Of a stretch of DNA of 64,000 nucleotides, positions 11,907 to 23,680 are shown piece after piece (within the stretch, counting starts at the first letter, position 1; each line of letters starts with the position of its first letter). The stretch comes from Clitopilus passeckerianus (lineage: Eukaryota; Basidiomycota; Agaricomycetes; Agaricales; Entolomataceae). The position numbers and the translations under genes are program-made. The notes beneath the pieces were generated by a model. The model did not search any database and had not been told where the DNA came from. It was given only the letters and a program-made list of their open reading frames with translations. The stretch covers positions 186,001 through 250,000 of the forward strand of contig CALYLX010000080.1 in the NCBI GenBank assembly GCA_944990035.1, given 5' to 3'.

Positions 11907-12593
11907 TGCTCGGAGAAATCTGGTTGAATTCGGGTCATCCTTTTGTGTCTGAGGTGCGTAGGGATCTGCGAGGAGGGCGATTGTCAGGCATTTGTCAGAT
12001 GGAAGCGGAGTTGGTGATTCGAGTTTTTGCGACGGCTTGATCAGACGGGCATGATACGAAGAAGAATGTCTATATTCGCGCTAAAATTGACCGTGAGCAA
12101 GCTTGCAGAATGAAGCTTACACATGTGTTTACCCACGTCTCCTCCCACCACCCTAAACCTACATTTGTAGTGCTAACTATAAGCCGTATTCCTGATACGC
12201 CAATGTAGCTCCCCGAGTCAAGGCTCGTTCGTATCGAGCAGGTATGACTCCACCGAGGCCAAGTAGGACACCACCGGGTTTTGAAATCTGTTTCATTCAC
12301 GTAGAGCCAGTGGCCAGAAGTGTCGAAAGCTGTTTTCTCGCTAGAAGCCATCGTAGTTCTGTATATCTGCAGTGAATCCGAATGAACAACACAGTCATTT
12401 CCCGAGCGCTACAAGCTGACGCCCAAAAGTCGATCGCTTAAACGTTGAACCTTAGGGCAGGCCAAGTGACAGAGCATCATGTGACATGAAGCTTGTCAGG
12501 ACTCGGTACATCAGTAGGACGACCTCATCTTCATCGCAGTACTCCAAGAACCTCAAGAAGTCGCTCTAAGTTCTACGCAATATATCTGAGAAG
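11907..12593. other. Intergenic, no gene seen
   Basis: A 93-codon reverse frame (12070-12351) and an alternative frame reading PGGVLLGLGGVIPAR are present. Neither has splice or family support. The region is the upstream flank of pseudogene B. Confidence 0.4.
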
Positions 12594-13740
12594 GTGAGCA
12601 AGTTTCCAAGTGAACTACTATGGCAGCGATGCCACCTTGGAAGTCCTCATGGCGCCTACACAACGGGCTGCAAACTGGAAACAGTCTTGTCCCTCGGCGC
12701 TCGAACCGCCATAGTCTCGTCTACTCTTGTGCAACGAGCTTTCGATCCCGGGTCCGCATCCGGCTCCAGGGCCGTCTGGCTCTCTACATTCCGGCGTTTC
12801 ACTGGTCTCTGCACTTGGTTGGAGAAGGAACTTCCCTCACCATGGAAATCTTCGGACGCAAGGACCACAACGAAAAGCTACTAGAGCTAGGGAAATGGTA
12901 CTATACTCTTTATCTTAGACTTTGTAGGTATCAGTCTCTTTTATGTGACTCATTTTGGCGCCTTCTTTCGGGCAACTGTGACAAGCTATGTGTAAAAGTC
13001 GGCTGAATTCCAGGAAACTCTCCTCACGCTGGGCCTGATCCCCGACGTCCTTTCTATCGCTAGTTGCCCCTGCAACAGTACCACCAACCATCAGGAGAGA
13101 AGTGGAAGCTTACGATGAACGGTTCACTCAGTATGGCAACGTATCAAGGCTGTGTCATGATCAGGGTGGTCTCGATCTAACCGGAATTGGGAACATTTGC
13201 TCTTGCCAAGTATATATCGAGGAACTTCCTGACCTCTCTCTTCTGAGCGACTTGTGGGCAGTTTTTGGTTCCCCCGGATTCTTAGAGGCGCTCAACGGCT
13301 CGAGTTTATTCGGCTAAAAAACGTGCTTACACTGAAGGACAGTCCTCATTACCTTTTTATGATCAGTGATCTCTGACGCGTCCCTAAGGTAAGCTTCAGC
13401 TACCTCTTCACTCCCACAACTGAGCCGTTGTTACCAGGATCGTGTCGGCGGCTTCAAGGTCAAATTAGGGGCGCCGATTGAACACCCCGAGTTCATTGCA
13501 TTGCATCATCCTCCCAACAAGGAATTTCCTCAACCATTATCCAAGTACCTCCGCATAAACGGTATCGTTGCTGTAGTTGCACAACTTTCGGGAGCTTCCG
13601 CACATCAGAGTCCCATGGTCTGTATGCGGGACTATCCACCTAAATGGGACAGTACAGGTGATGATAGCTCGCTAGAGGATCTACTCAACAGCTCTTGGGT
13701 TTAGCAGTCTCTGCATCGTTGCCTGGTGGGGTCTGGTTGA
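12594..13740 (+). pseudogene. HNH-nuclease-type protein, copy B (pseudogene)
   Basis: Nearly every part of copies A and C can be traced here, but the gene is broken. The initiator position reads GTG instead of ATG (GTG AGC AAG TTT against ATG AGC AAA CTT in copy C). The first exon changes frame around 12740-12790: the start is in one frame, while HWSLHLVGEGTSLTME is in another. Exon 2 and its flanking introns are absent, so LYLRLC runs directly into the sequence of exon 3. The AHIIP segment is scrambled (SCPCNSTTNHQ). The INRLENV block loses a base, giving a stop at 13315-13317. The last exon ends with a premature TAG after NSSWV. Copy A is the closest relative in the last exon. Non-functional. 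Confidence 0.85.
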
Positions 13741-14741
13741 TCAGGGCTGTCCACGTTCGGGCCGATGCATCCCCTATCAGACTACAATGCGCCACTGCTT
13801 CTGATGCTTCGTTGTTACCATCTGCTCTCCCATGCGTAATAGTGACCACTTTCCTTAACACCTACTGTCCTTAGTTACGAGAATGCATCGGCTCTTGGTG
13901 AAGTTAACGACCAAAGAATGCCGGGGTGATTCATGCCCCGAACGAGGAAGTGCATGATTCAGAACAGTTCAGAACCGTTTGATGTCAACGACTGTGTCCT
14001 GTTAGGGTGGTGGGTGTGGGTCTGTCAAGGACCTTTCTGATCGGGGTCCCCCTTTTCATGATAGCTGTTGAATACTACGCACGTTGTTTATCCCAATAAG
14101 CATTGAATTTCCCGGGTTTATGGCGTGCCACAGGCAGTGGGAATAACAGAATCCACCCGGCCCGAACAGCGTTGGGCCTGCAGTCATAGGATACGGCACC
14201 ATTTGGCAACCTCAAGGACAACATGAAGCGTAAGCATGAAGAAGCTATTCAAGCAACTCTTCTATTTGGCTAGTAAGATTTCCGGCTTGAGACAACTTCT
14301 TGACCGTATACAAAGCCTACATAGTTTATGATGTTCTGAACAGCCGAGTTTGTTGTGCAGATATCTAGAGCGCCAAGTATGTCTGGGTCTCCAAAAAAAG
14401 GTTGTTGAACTGACGACGATGACGGTACAGTGAGATATCAGCAGTGGTGGTGATGCAACTTCGGCCTGTGATGGGCAGACGCTGCTCTGATCTGACCTGC
14501 TTGTTCTAATCCGTTGTAATACGCCAGCAACTCAGATTGATCCCTGTATAGCTGGAATGAGGAGCACGCGTTGACGTGTGTGGGTCCTGGTGGTGATAGC
14601 GGACCACGTGATATCTAACTCGGGTCAGCAACCACTGACGGAACCATCGCTTGCTTTTCCTCACCAAGTGAGCGCTCTGACATTGCTCACAAGAACTCAA
14701 AAGACGCACCGTGCCGTAGCAATTGCCGGAGATACTATAAT
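13741..14741. other. Intergenic spacer between HNH copies B and C
   Basis: No gene. The segment 14030-14180 resembles 16430-16580 downstream of copy C: both share a CCCTTTTCATGATAGCTGTT block, a TTATCCCAATAAG block and a CGGCGCAC/TGGCGTGC block. The duplicated unit therefore extends beyond the coding sequence. Confidence 0.55.
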
Positions 14742-16167
14742 ATGAGCAAACTTCCAAATGAGCTACCACGTCAACGATGCCACTTTGCTAACGCCAATGA
14801 CGCCTATGCCACAGTTCGCTCCCTGGAAACCGTCTTGTCTCTCAGTGCTCGAACCCTCAAGGTCCCGTCTACGCTTGCACGTCTCAATCAAGCCTTAGCT
14901 ATGAAAAGGAACCTTATCTACATTCGCCTCCTGGGATACCTAATACTCTACCTCCCGTCATCTCACTGGTCTCTGCAGTCGAGTGGAAAGGGGACTTCTA
15001 TCACTATGGAAATCTTCAAACGCAAGGGAGACGATGAAAAGCTGCTGGAGCTAGGAAAATGGTACTTCAATCTTTACATGAGATTCTGTGCGTGTTCTCA
15101 AATTTCCTCCCATTTCTCATATCTCATCGGCATTCTTCTCAGTTCGATATGAGAAACGCTCTTCATTCACGACATATCCTGAAGCTGTCGAATTTGGAAA
15201 CGAATTTTATGCCACTATCAGCACTTTGAGCGCAAAGCTTCTACGTGATTCGGAAGGTGCTAACGGACTCCAAACACATCGGTTTGCCAAGCGAAAGGTG
15301 AAAAAGCCAGGTTCGGTACCATTCCTATAATCTGACATATTATGCAATTACAGTCTCTCCTGCGGGACTCGTTTCGCTGTCTCTTAACTGGGGATTATGA
15401 CAGGCCGTGTGTGAGGGTTTGCGCCGAATTTGAGGAAACACTCCTCACACCTGGCGTGGTCCCTGACTTCCTCAGCATCACGGGCTGTGCGCACATAATA
15501 CCACCAACCATCAGGAGAGACCTGAAGGGGTATGATGAACGTTTTACCTGGGATGACGATTCACAAACGGTGCGTTGCATAACCTTAGCGTCATTTTAAC
15601 TAAACTCAGAATTGATCGGTTTAGTATTTTGAGGAACTCCCGGACGAGTCCCTGCTGAGTGATTTGGAGGTCGTTTTTGGCTACCCCGGACTCTTAGAGC
15701 AGCTTGACGGCACTAGGATTAATCGACTAGAAAACGTGCTCACACTCAAGAGCGATCCTCACTACTGCTTTATGAATGGAGATCTCTGGCTTGTTCCTGA
15801 TGTAAGCCCTGTCTATTCCTAAAATGGTCGCCTTAACGGTCAAAACCTGAGCCATTTTCATCAGGATCGCGTTGGTGGATACAAGGTTAAATCAAGAGTC
15901 CGAATTTCGCACCCGGAGATTATACCATACCCTCAATCTCCCTATCCGGAAATCCCACGACCATCAACTGAATATCTCCGAATACATGGCACTATTGCCG
16001 AGGTTGCACACCTCTCGGGAGCATCTAGGCATCAGGGTCTCATCACTTTCATGCGGGCTCGTTGGCCTCGGTGGGACAGCACAGGCGAGGACAGCCAGCT
16101 CGAGGCACTACTCAACAACTATTTAGGTCAAGAAGCTCTGCATCGGTACCTCGTGGAATCCGATTGA
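14742..16167 (+). CDS. HNH-nuclease-type protein, copy C
   Basis: Intact five-exon paralogue of copy A. It starts MSKLPNELPRQRC, and the N-terminal exon is conserved (SLETVLSLSARTLKVPST). Introns start at GTGCGT after ...MRF, GTGAAA after AKRK, GTGCGT after DDDSQT and GTAAGC after LWLVPD; all are 50-65 bases. Key blocks are FRCLLTGDYD, GCAHIIPPTIRRD, INRLENVLTLK, SDPHYCF and AEVAHLSGAS. The third metal-site position reads PHYCF, so a histidine is present close to the canonical place, unlike copy A. The stop is at 16165-16167, for about 400 residues. It is followed directly by copy D in the same orientation. Predicted to be an HNH-family nuclease or derived binding protein; targets are unknown. 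Confidence 0.75.
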
Positions 16168-16785
16168 TCGGTGCTTTCTCGTTCAGGCTGAGGCATCCTT
16201 TGGTCATTGACACTTTTGCGCCACCTCGTCTGATGCTTCGCCTTTACTCACAATAGGTTTAAGTCTATAATGGTATTTACCCCGGCCACATGCTATGTTT
16301 TACATTAGCTACAATGATATATTGTCACCTTGTAACACTTGTAACGAAGAGTGCGGCTGGACCTTGAACGAGAAAGGCAATTGATTTTGGCAATTCTGTT
16401 CCTTGTGGCAGGTGTAGCAATTTCGGATCTATCATGGGAATTCTGAGTCAAGGCTACCCTTTTCATGATAGCTGTTAGTTAAAGCTTCGAGGTTATCATT
16501 ATCCCAATAAGAATTGACACGCCCAAACTTACGGCGCACCGCGGTTAGTGGGCGATAATTGAATCATCGGGTGCGAACAAGAGCTGAATTCAATGATAGG
16601 AAAGAGTCAATCAGAAATCTCAACAGCTATCATGAGGAACAAACATGGCGAAATAGCGAAGTTATTGGGAGCACCGTTTCTGTGCCTCGACTCAAATCCT
16701 CGAACATATAAGAACCCTGCCTATAATAAACTGGGGAGTGATACCACCCACCTATATTCTCTCAGTCTACTATCGTTGATCCCAC
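16168..16785. promoter_or_regulatory. Spacer with TATA-like promoter of copy D
   Basis: The left half resembles the region downstream of pseudogene B (13.7-14.2 kb). At about 16705-16714 the sequence ACATATAAGAA, some 75 bases before the ATG of copy D, is a good TATA-like element. Confidence 0.4.
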
Positions 16786-18129
16786 ATGTCTCGCAGTTGT
16801 GCTCCCCTACCCCTTCCTCCTCCCGACGAGCTGCCATCCGTTTGTAGGGAACGTCCCCAGACCGTCAGTGCTTATAACACCGTCTGGAACCTGGAGAACG
16901 ACTTCATGGGTCGACCTCACAGCTCAATCGTCAAGGAAAGAAAGAAGGAAGAGAAGCAGCTCATCTATATCCGTATTCTGGGGTATTTATTTCACCACAT
17001 GGCCAAGCCATCCGGTCTCCAGGAGCTATCTAAGCAAATATGCTCCACGATGGTTAATCCGGAGCCTAAGGGCGGGGAGGAACGACTGATCGCTCTGGGT
17101 GAGATGTACGACAATCACTTGCTACGACTAGGTAAGCTTTCGCCCACGAACAGACAATGCCATGATGAATTGATCATGCCACCACATTGCATAGCCCGCA
17201 GCCAGAAAGGTCGCCTGCCCAAACCGACCAACCATCCCTCTCGCCCATCATTCGACAAGCGTGCAGAGGAAATTCAATCCCAGCTTATCGTCTGTTACAA
17301 ACACGGCCAGACCGTTCTAGAGAAGGTACGCGTACTGGTCCGAACATATCTGTAGGACGCTTTACTAATGGCCCTTCATCTGTTTTAGCTTCAAGACCGC
17401 GATAATTATCGATGCATGATCACTCAGAGATTAGCTCGCCAAATCGAGTGGCCAGACCATATTTGCCATCCGGAATTTGCATTCTCAAAGCTCGAATGCG
17501 CGCACATCATCTCACAATCAACCAACCAGAAGGTTAACGACGAAACGGAACCAACCAGGGTCAGATTCGGTGAAAGAATCGTTTTCGAGGTCGTATCTAA
17601 CAAACCTGTTTGATAATAGAAGGAATATGCCTCTAAAGTCTGGGCTACGCTTCAAGCCCTTGGCTGGACCACCATTCTGGACGAACTCAACGGCCCGAAC
17701 ATTCACAAGCTTGAAAACCTCATGTCTCTGTCCGAGGATATGCATTCGGAATTTGACGAGTTGCAGTTTTGGTTGGAGCCCACCGTACGTTCGCTCCATC
17801 TGTATCCACCTCGGAGCTTCTCGACTCATCAACTACTTCTATAGGGTACACCTGATACGTATACAATCCATGGTCCAGCTCGTCGATTCGGTCCTTTGCC
17901 CAAGGAAGTGACATTTACCTCTGCCCAAGAAGGTTTCGCATTGCCCAGCCCAAAATATCTGGAGATTCACGCCATGTGTGCTAAGGTCTCGTTGTATTCT
18001 GGCGCCACGGACTATTATTTGAGATTGTGTGTCAAGATAGAGACTGCTAAGCTTTATGCCGGCCTGGAGGCTGCGCCCACCGATATTCCTAACCCGGAGG
18101 CGTTGGAGGACGAGTTGGACCAACTTTAG
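16786..18129 (+). CDS. HNH endonuclease-domain protein, copy D (canonical motifs)
   Basis: Exons 16786-17131, 17195-17325, 17389-17559, 17620-17784 and 17845-18129 give 365 residues. This is the most canonical member of the local family. RDNYRCMIT (Cys168) begins the HNH domain, LECAHIIS supplies the first His (His198), NIHKLENLMSL the Asn (Asn249) and EDMHSEFDELQFWLEP the last His (His258). It ends with the family's PSPKYLEIHAMCAKVSLYSGA block. Fungal HNH_2-type proteins of this layout are predicted metal-dependent DNA endonucleases; their cellular role is not established. There is no signal or membrane segment. Copies A-C diverge from D mainly in the N-terminal exon and at the last His, so D may be the ancestral state or a distinct subfamily. 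Confidence 0.8.
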
Positions 18130-19273
18130 CTATCGGAATGAGCCGAAATAGTATTAGTTTTTGTTGATCTCTAAAGTATGCCCAAATTTTCACCATGTAC
18201 TTTCTATGAATTCCCGCCTATCAAGTTGGAGCTTTTTCCCCCTGCAGCTGTTTGCGTTGCATCCATCTAACTCAGCAACAAGCGTAGTGCTTCGATAAAC
18301 TATATATGTATCGTCCCGGAAACATGTGTCCTTGCTTATGCTCGACGCCACCTGAGGACGTGTTCTATGATACCCATAAATCATACCAGAACCCAGAATG
18401 CGAACGATGCAAAGGATTCAACGAGATTGTGGCAGTGCAATATTGATGATATGATGATCCGCGAGATAACTCGAGCGCTCATTGGTCCGGCAGTCCCAGT
18501 GCCGATGCCGAATCGGCAAAACATAACATTTCACGACGTCGTTCAATCGAGAGGTTCTCCTGAATAATGAGATAGATTCCAGAGAAACCGCATGGTTACT
18601 TTGGCTTTCGGAATACTCTGCCGAATTTCCAAATGTTTCCAAGCGATCCGATTGGACTCATCATTACCATGATTGGACACATATCCTCATGTTCGCGTTA
18701 ATCTCATTACTCTTGAAGATCAAGAACTTGTCATTCTCATCGTGTTTGCATTCTATAGCCTAAAAATTACATATTTCTTACCAATCTGTAGCCTTGGAAG
18801 TAGTTTACAGACCGCCTTGTTTTAAGTATAAAAAGCTCCTGTCTTTCGTAGGCAGAATCTCAAGTTATTGAGGGCTTGTTGCTCAGAAATCTGGAGTGGT
18901 CACTGAGTCTTAGGCTGTTGTTGTGCGATTCTTCGGCATGGAACCTGCGGGTTCCATCGTATATTTGGTTCAGAATCGTCGTGCGCGAGGGCTACTAAAG
19001 GGGCGAGGATGGCTTGAAGTATCTACGAAGCGTCGTACCCACCGTACAACCCACCTCGCCAACGTGTTTCTTCACGCATAAACTCAGCACTACGATGGAA
19101 GACGTAATTCTTGATTTAATAGGTACAATAATTGGGCTTTGTGCGCTATGGATTGATGTTTGTAATAGTTAAGAATAGATAGAGGTTATAAATCAAGGAT
19201 AAAGAACGTCATATACGAGAATGGGTACACAGTGCTGGTGAGCCTTTCAATATCTTGGTTGCAATAAGCGAAG
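18130..19273. other. Intergenic, no gene seen
   Basis: AT-richer sequence without a supported gene. A small inverted repeat TGCCGA-n7-TCGGCA lies near 18501-18520. Confidence 0.4.
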
Positions 19274-19926
19274 CTAATGTGCCTCTACACTCGGAAGGTC
19301 TTGCCGACTAAATGTTGCTCCGGAACATAGGCTCCATAGCTTGTTGATACTCGGCTCACCATCACATGGAACGCAGAAATGAATCAGGCTCGGTTGCGCG
19401 TAGCGTAGTGAGCCTTCCCAAATACTATATTCTAAGCCCTGAAATGTCAAATCCACTTTATAAAAATATGTATGGATAGACGAATTCACCAGTCCCCGAT
19501 CTTCGATTCTCGGCGGGGTCAGAAACATGGAACTGACGTCGGAGCTGTGAGAAGCCAAATAATTAGCTGAAAGCTCTTTGAGTAACGACTACGCTAGGGA
19601 GCAATAGGTTGTTCATGTACATCTTTCCTCTCCGTTAGTGATTGTTTGCTCTGCACCTCTGCAGCATCCTTGTTGATACCGGGTGCTAGAATAGCGCGTG
19701 GATGTGGTGGGGCGTCTGAGTCTTCATACTTCCAAGGACCGCTGAGAATCGTACGACGACTCGGTAACGGCAGCTCTGAGTCGTGAAAACGGATAAACGC
19801 AAAGAACTGGGTCAGCCATTCTCCGATACAAAACGTATATGTGAGAGTTCTGGGTGCAGTATTCCAAAGGAATGTCTTATCGGAGAGTATTGCGAAAATA
19901 TTTGGCGCTTGATAGCGCATCGTCAT
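19274..19926 (-). CDS. Small hypothetical protein, two exons
   Basis: Two reverse-strand frames, MTMRYQAPNIFAILSDKTF... (19617-19926) and ...LASHSSDVSSMFLTPPRIE (to 19274), can be joined in phase 0. The intron has donor GTACATG and acceptor CAAAGAG, and is roughly 45-50 bases, giving about 200 residues. I do not recognise the protein. It has no signal peptide, membrane span or cysteine pattern. The evidence is only the plausible splice and the length of both exons, so this may be spurious. Confidence 0.35.
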
Positions 19927-20470
19927 GTTTTTCTAACCCTCTAAATCTAGTATCCACTCGCGCAAGTCTGTTACGTTGAGAGGGGAAGTTCCAAGTTCCT
20001 AAGTTGACATTAAGTCACACAAGGTGGTTTCCCCTTCAGTCCTTCAGTAGAGGATACGCGTGCTGAGCACAGGACTCTGAGTTTAGCGAACATAAGTACG
20101 GCGTGTTAAATCGTGCTTAGCAGTCACGGTGCATGTCGAGGGAGACGCTCCCGGGAGCGCTTATAGTTTAACGTTTAGCTTTTAGCGTTATAGATTCACC
20201 CAGATCTAGTTCCAGGAGCGTTGTTAGAACCAGCAGCAGAAAGCAGCGAGAGGAGGAGGGACAAGTTTCGTTTATCACTGTGAGACGTGACGCGACGTTT
20301 TGGCAGAGTTTGCTCGGGCTGCGATACCCGGTGGGATGTGCCTCGATTACGTCAGATTGTTCGGAAGCGAAGCCGATGTGCTTGTAGGTTCTTGTGCCTT
20401 TTCCAGTCCCAGGGGTCAACCTCTCGTCATCTCTGCGAGGATCTAGGGCAACAATTTCACTCGACCAAGC
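19927..20470. other. Intergenic with a repeated short element
   Basis: On the reverse strand, 20320-20400 reads GGCACAAGAAC...ATCGGCTTCGCTTCCGAA...TGACGTAATCG, closely matching 6225-6275 forward. The conserved piece may be a remnant of a transposable element or a shared promoter module. Confidence 0.4.
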
Positions 20471-22712
20471 TTGAGGACGATTTCTGAACTCTACAACGCT
20501 GACTACTGTAGCTGCTACGCTAATGACGACCCTCCTCGAACTGGAAACGGGAAGGATGCTGGGAAGGGGAAGGGTAGAAAGAGGCGTGTAGACACAGGAG
20601 AGGATCGAGGAATGGCAGAACGAGAAGAAGAGGGAGGAGCTGAAATCGACTGGAAATCCGAATTCATCCGCCGATTCTCAGCTCGTCGAGTTCTCGCACA
20701 ACTCCAACTTCAACAACCCCACCAGAAGTCGTCCGAAGCCTACTCGGAGTTACTCCCGAATCCATGGGACTCCACGGATTCCTCGAATTCGACTTTGGAA
20801 TCTGTTCAAACTCGCTCAACTCACTCAAGTCGTCCAAGAAGGAAAGACGTCATCGAAGCTCTGCGTACCTTGATCGATTCACTGCGGACACTTTCTCCCG
20901 TCTTCGAGGTATGGGTGGAGCAGGTGGAGGCGGTGATGGTGGGCAAGAAGGGGAGGGAGAAGATAGTGAAGACGATGAATGGAACCCTGATATGATCGTG
21001 TTCGGGGATGGGAATGGGTACGAGGAAATTGAATTCGATGATGAGGAAGAGGAGGAGTTTGATGAGGATGGACCGACGGCGAGTAACGTCTACGTTATTC
21101 AGCAAGACGAATCACGGGAGGGACCTCCTTCGTCTTCCCCACCTCCCCCACCTCCCCCTCCTCCTCCCCAACAACGCTCAGCCGAACACCAACTCGTACC
21201 AGACTTCAACTTCCTCGCCTCCGCACGTCTTCTTATCGAAGCTAACCTCCGAGAGAGAGAGGTTGAGAGGATGAGGGCGGACGAATATAACGACGACGAC
21301 GAGTCGAATAGTGGGGGAATGAGTGGGGTGGCAAAAGGGAATGGGGCGGAAGGAATGGGAGAGACAGGAGAGTGGCCTGCGACCGCGAGTTTAGGATTGG
21401 AGGGGCTGAGAGGTGGGAGTTGCGTTGGGTTCAACGGTTTTCCGCCTCGTCTTGGATCTAGACTCGATTCGGATGAGGGTTGGGAAAGGGAGAGGGAGAA
21501 GGGTAGGAAGGGGAAAGCGAAAGACAATGAGGAGGAAGGAAAGGAGGGAGAGAACGAGGAGGTGGAAGGCTGGGATTGGGCAGGTGTAGAAGGCGAGTGG
21601 AGGAGATGTGTTTGTTTTTTGGATTATAGGGATTTGTTGAGTGCGTCTTTCGCCCCCTTCTTTCCTTCTCCTCTTCTCGCCCCATCTCTCTGTCTCTCTA
21701 TCTGAATCTGATTCGGTTTTCTGGTTAAAGTGTTCAACGTACGTCCCACCCCTTCATTCCCGAATCTAATGTACGCAACTTGAACTTGACTAGATGCAAC
21801 TCCGCCTCCAAACACGCCGTACTCGGCTTCGAACCATCAATCCTCCAATCGAGGAGGACGGAGAGGAAGAAGAAGACACGATAGAGATGGAGGCAGTTCT
21901 TGGAGAGGCGGTGAGGATTATACCGATGACGTTGTGGGTTGTTGGGTATGAGAGGCCTCCTTCCCGCCCCTCTCCTTTCCCATCGTCGTCTCCCTCCTCA
22001 CCCACAGCCGGCCAACCTCGATCTGGGATTATACCTGTGGTAGATGATCTGGTATACACTCTTCCGATAATACGATTCGAGGGAGAATCAAGAGGCTCGG
22101 ATACGGACGCCAATGAGACGAGGAGGGTGAGTGGGAGTGTGAGGATGTTGGAGGGGGGGTGGGTTAGGTGGAATGTCGTGAGTATCGCTCGTTGGTTGTT
22201 ATATCTTCCTCTCTCCCTCCCTCCCTTCTTTTGCTTTCCTTCCTCTTCGTTCCCCACATTTCCTCCTGATTACGGATCAATGAGATAATACCAATGCCGA
22301 TGCTGACAACACGAGCGCAGTGCACACGCGACCCCAGCGACAACTCTCCTGGATGGGCGTCGGAGAACGTACAGATTGGAGGGATTGGGTCTGCGGCGGG
22401 GTTTGTGGGGTTGTGGACTGGGGCGGAGCAGTACGTGTTTAGGTTTTTGTTTTTTCTCATATCGATCTCGTTCTCGACCACGTCCTCCCTTGCCTTCCCT
22501 TTCCCTCGATTTTGCGTTCTCGTTCTCGTCCTCATTTCTTGTCCTTATGCCCATTTTCTCTGAATTTCGATTGCATTGATAGTAATTGCAACGCTACTCA
22601 TCTCTTTTCTGATTTGTGAATCATTCGGTGGCATGATAGCTGATAAACTTTGAACTTCTCTAGTGAACTGAACGATCCGCTGGGTCCAATTTGGAGTTGG
22701 AAGGTCGGGTGA
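20471..22712 (+). pseudogene. Truncated paralogue of the large F-box gene (copy 1)
   Basis: The protein sequence matches the gene at 40880-43683 in blocks: EIDWKSEFIRRFSA, IEALRTLIDSLRTLSPV, HQLVPDFNFLASARLLIEAN, GWDWAGVEGEWRRCVCFLDYRDLL, GEAVRIIPMTLWVVGYE and VRMLEGGWVRW. The last two exons (WASENVQIGGIGSAAGFVG and NDPLGPIWSWKVG, stop 22710-22712) keep the same intron phase. The N-terminal F-box is missing, and a central part of about 300 residues is deleted. A frame change around 20900-20950 separates the 5' part from an acidic and polyproline part. Splice sites of the 3' half remain good, so a shortened product cannot be excluded, but as a gene it is degraded. Confidence 0.65.
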
Positions 22713-22809
22713 TGTTCAGGTGGAGGATAATAGGGGAAAGAGAGGTAGAAGAATATCTAGTAGTATAGGAACTAGTTGTAAACATAGGACTCGAAAGAAA
22801 TACAGTTAA

Positions 22810-23680
22810 TTAGGAGCCTTGTATAATTGTACTGGCAGATGCCCGTTCCTCCAGAATTTCCAATCTCCTCCTTTTTGACTCGCCACCGTCATTGACCGGG
22901 AGTTGCAAACACCGTCTCTCAATAAATAGCTTGTTCGCGGGGTCGACCTCCTTTAACATCTTCCTAAACGACGGAAGAAGCTCCTTCTCCCCACTTTCGT
23001 TGATGCCGAAGTGCTCTCCCTCGTTGGATAACGTGTACATCATTATGTACGAGATGTATGTCTGGAGTTGTGTTTTCCTTACGGTATTCCGCGTGCCACT
23101 GGGAGGGGTGAGGTATACGGATGTGAGACCGTCGAGGAAGGCGGGGATGGTGGGAAAACGGATGGTGTTAAATGCGGGGTCGAGTGGTGGACACTGGACA
23201 GTGTCCGATGGTTTTGATTGGGTCGTGAATAGGAAAGTCAAAATACGATGCCGGGTGGAGGAGGATATGGTGCAAGTTGGCATCGCGTAGATCCAACAAG
23301 TCTTCGTAAATGTTTGGTGGCATGGTGTCGTGCTGTGGCGCCCGTGTACGAAGATAGAGAGCCTGAGGGTACGCGTGCGATTCCACTTTAGTTTTATAGT
23401 CCCAATCCATGAGTGGCTTGTGCTCGTCAAGGGGAGCAGCATCGAAAAGTTCAGTTGAGAGGAGCACATCCTGAGCTTGGATTAGCAAGTCGTCGGGCAC
23501 AAGGAGTTGAAGGGTAAACAACAGCGTTGGGACGCGGTGGACGAAGCAGAGCGCATCTTCAGCCCACACTACGCATGGGATCGCCGCGCGTGTGATAGCT
23601 AGTGCAGGTCTAAGGCGTGTTTCTTGGATGAATAGAGCACAGGGCGGCTCGTCGTTCTCTTTATAAAAATATATGCCCAT
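22810..23680 (-). pseudogene. Frameshifted copy of the 4742-5593 family
   Basis: The start MGIYFYKENDEPPC and the whole length align with the intact protein at 4742-5593 (AITRAAIPCVVWAEDA, LQLLVPDD, HPASYFDF, FPTIPAFLDGLTSVYLTPP, SNEGEHF). The frame breaks at 23189-23206, where 7 bases are tandemly duplicated (TGTCCAG-TGTCCA on the reverse strand). Removing one unit would join HCP to PLDPAF exactly as in the intact copy. The rest of the frame is open to a stop at 22810. A single recent frameshift is the only defect, so this is a young pseudogene, an assembly error, or an allele that varies between strains. Confidence 0.75.
23189..23206. repeat. 7-bp tandem duplication forming a perfect hairpin
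   Basis: GGACACT-GGAC-AGTGTCC is a perfect 7-bp inverted repeat with a 4-base loop. It also contains the tandem heptamer that shifts the frame of the surrounding gene. Hairpin-associated slippage during replication would explain both. Confidence 0.7.

Noticed and set aside
12070..12351. 93-codon reverse frame with WLYVNETDFKTRWC
   Set aside because: No homologue inside the window, no splice support, and alternative frames equally open.
21099..21685. Reverse Pro/Ser-rich frames over the F-box copy
   Set aside because: Antisense of Glu/Gly-rich and polyproline coding repeats in copy 1; no independent support.
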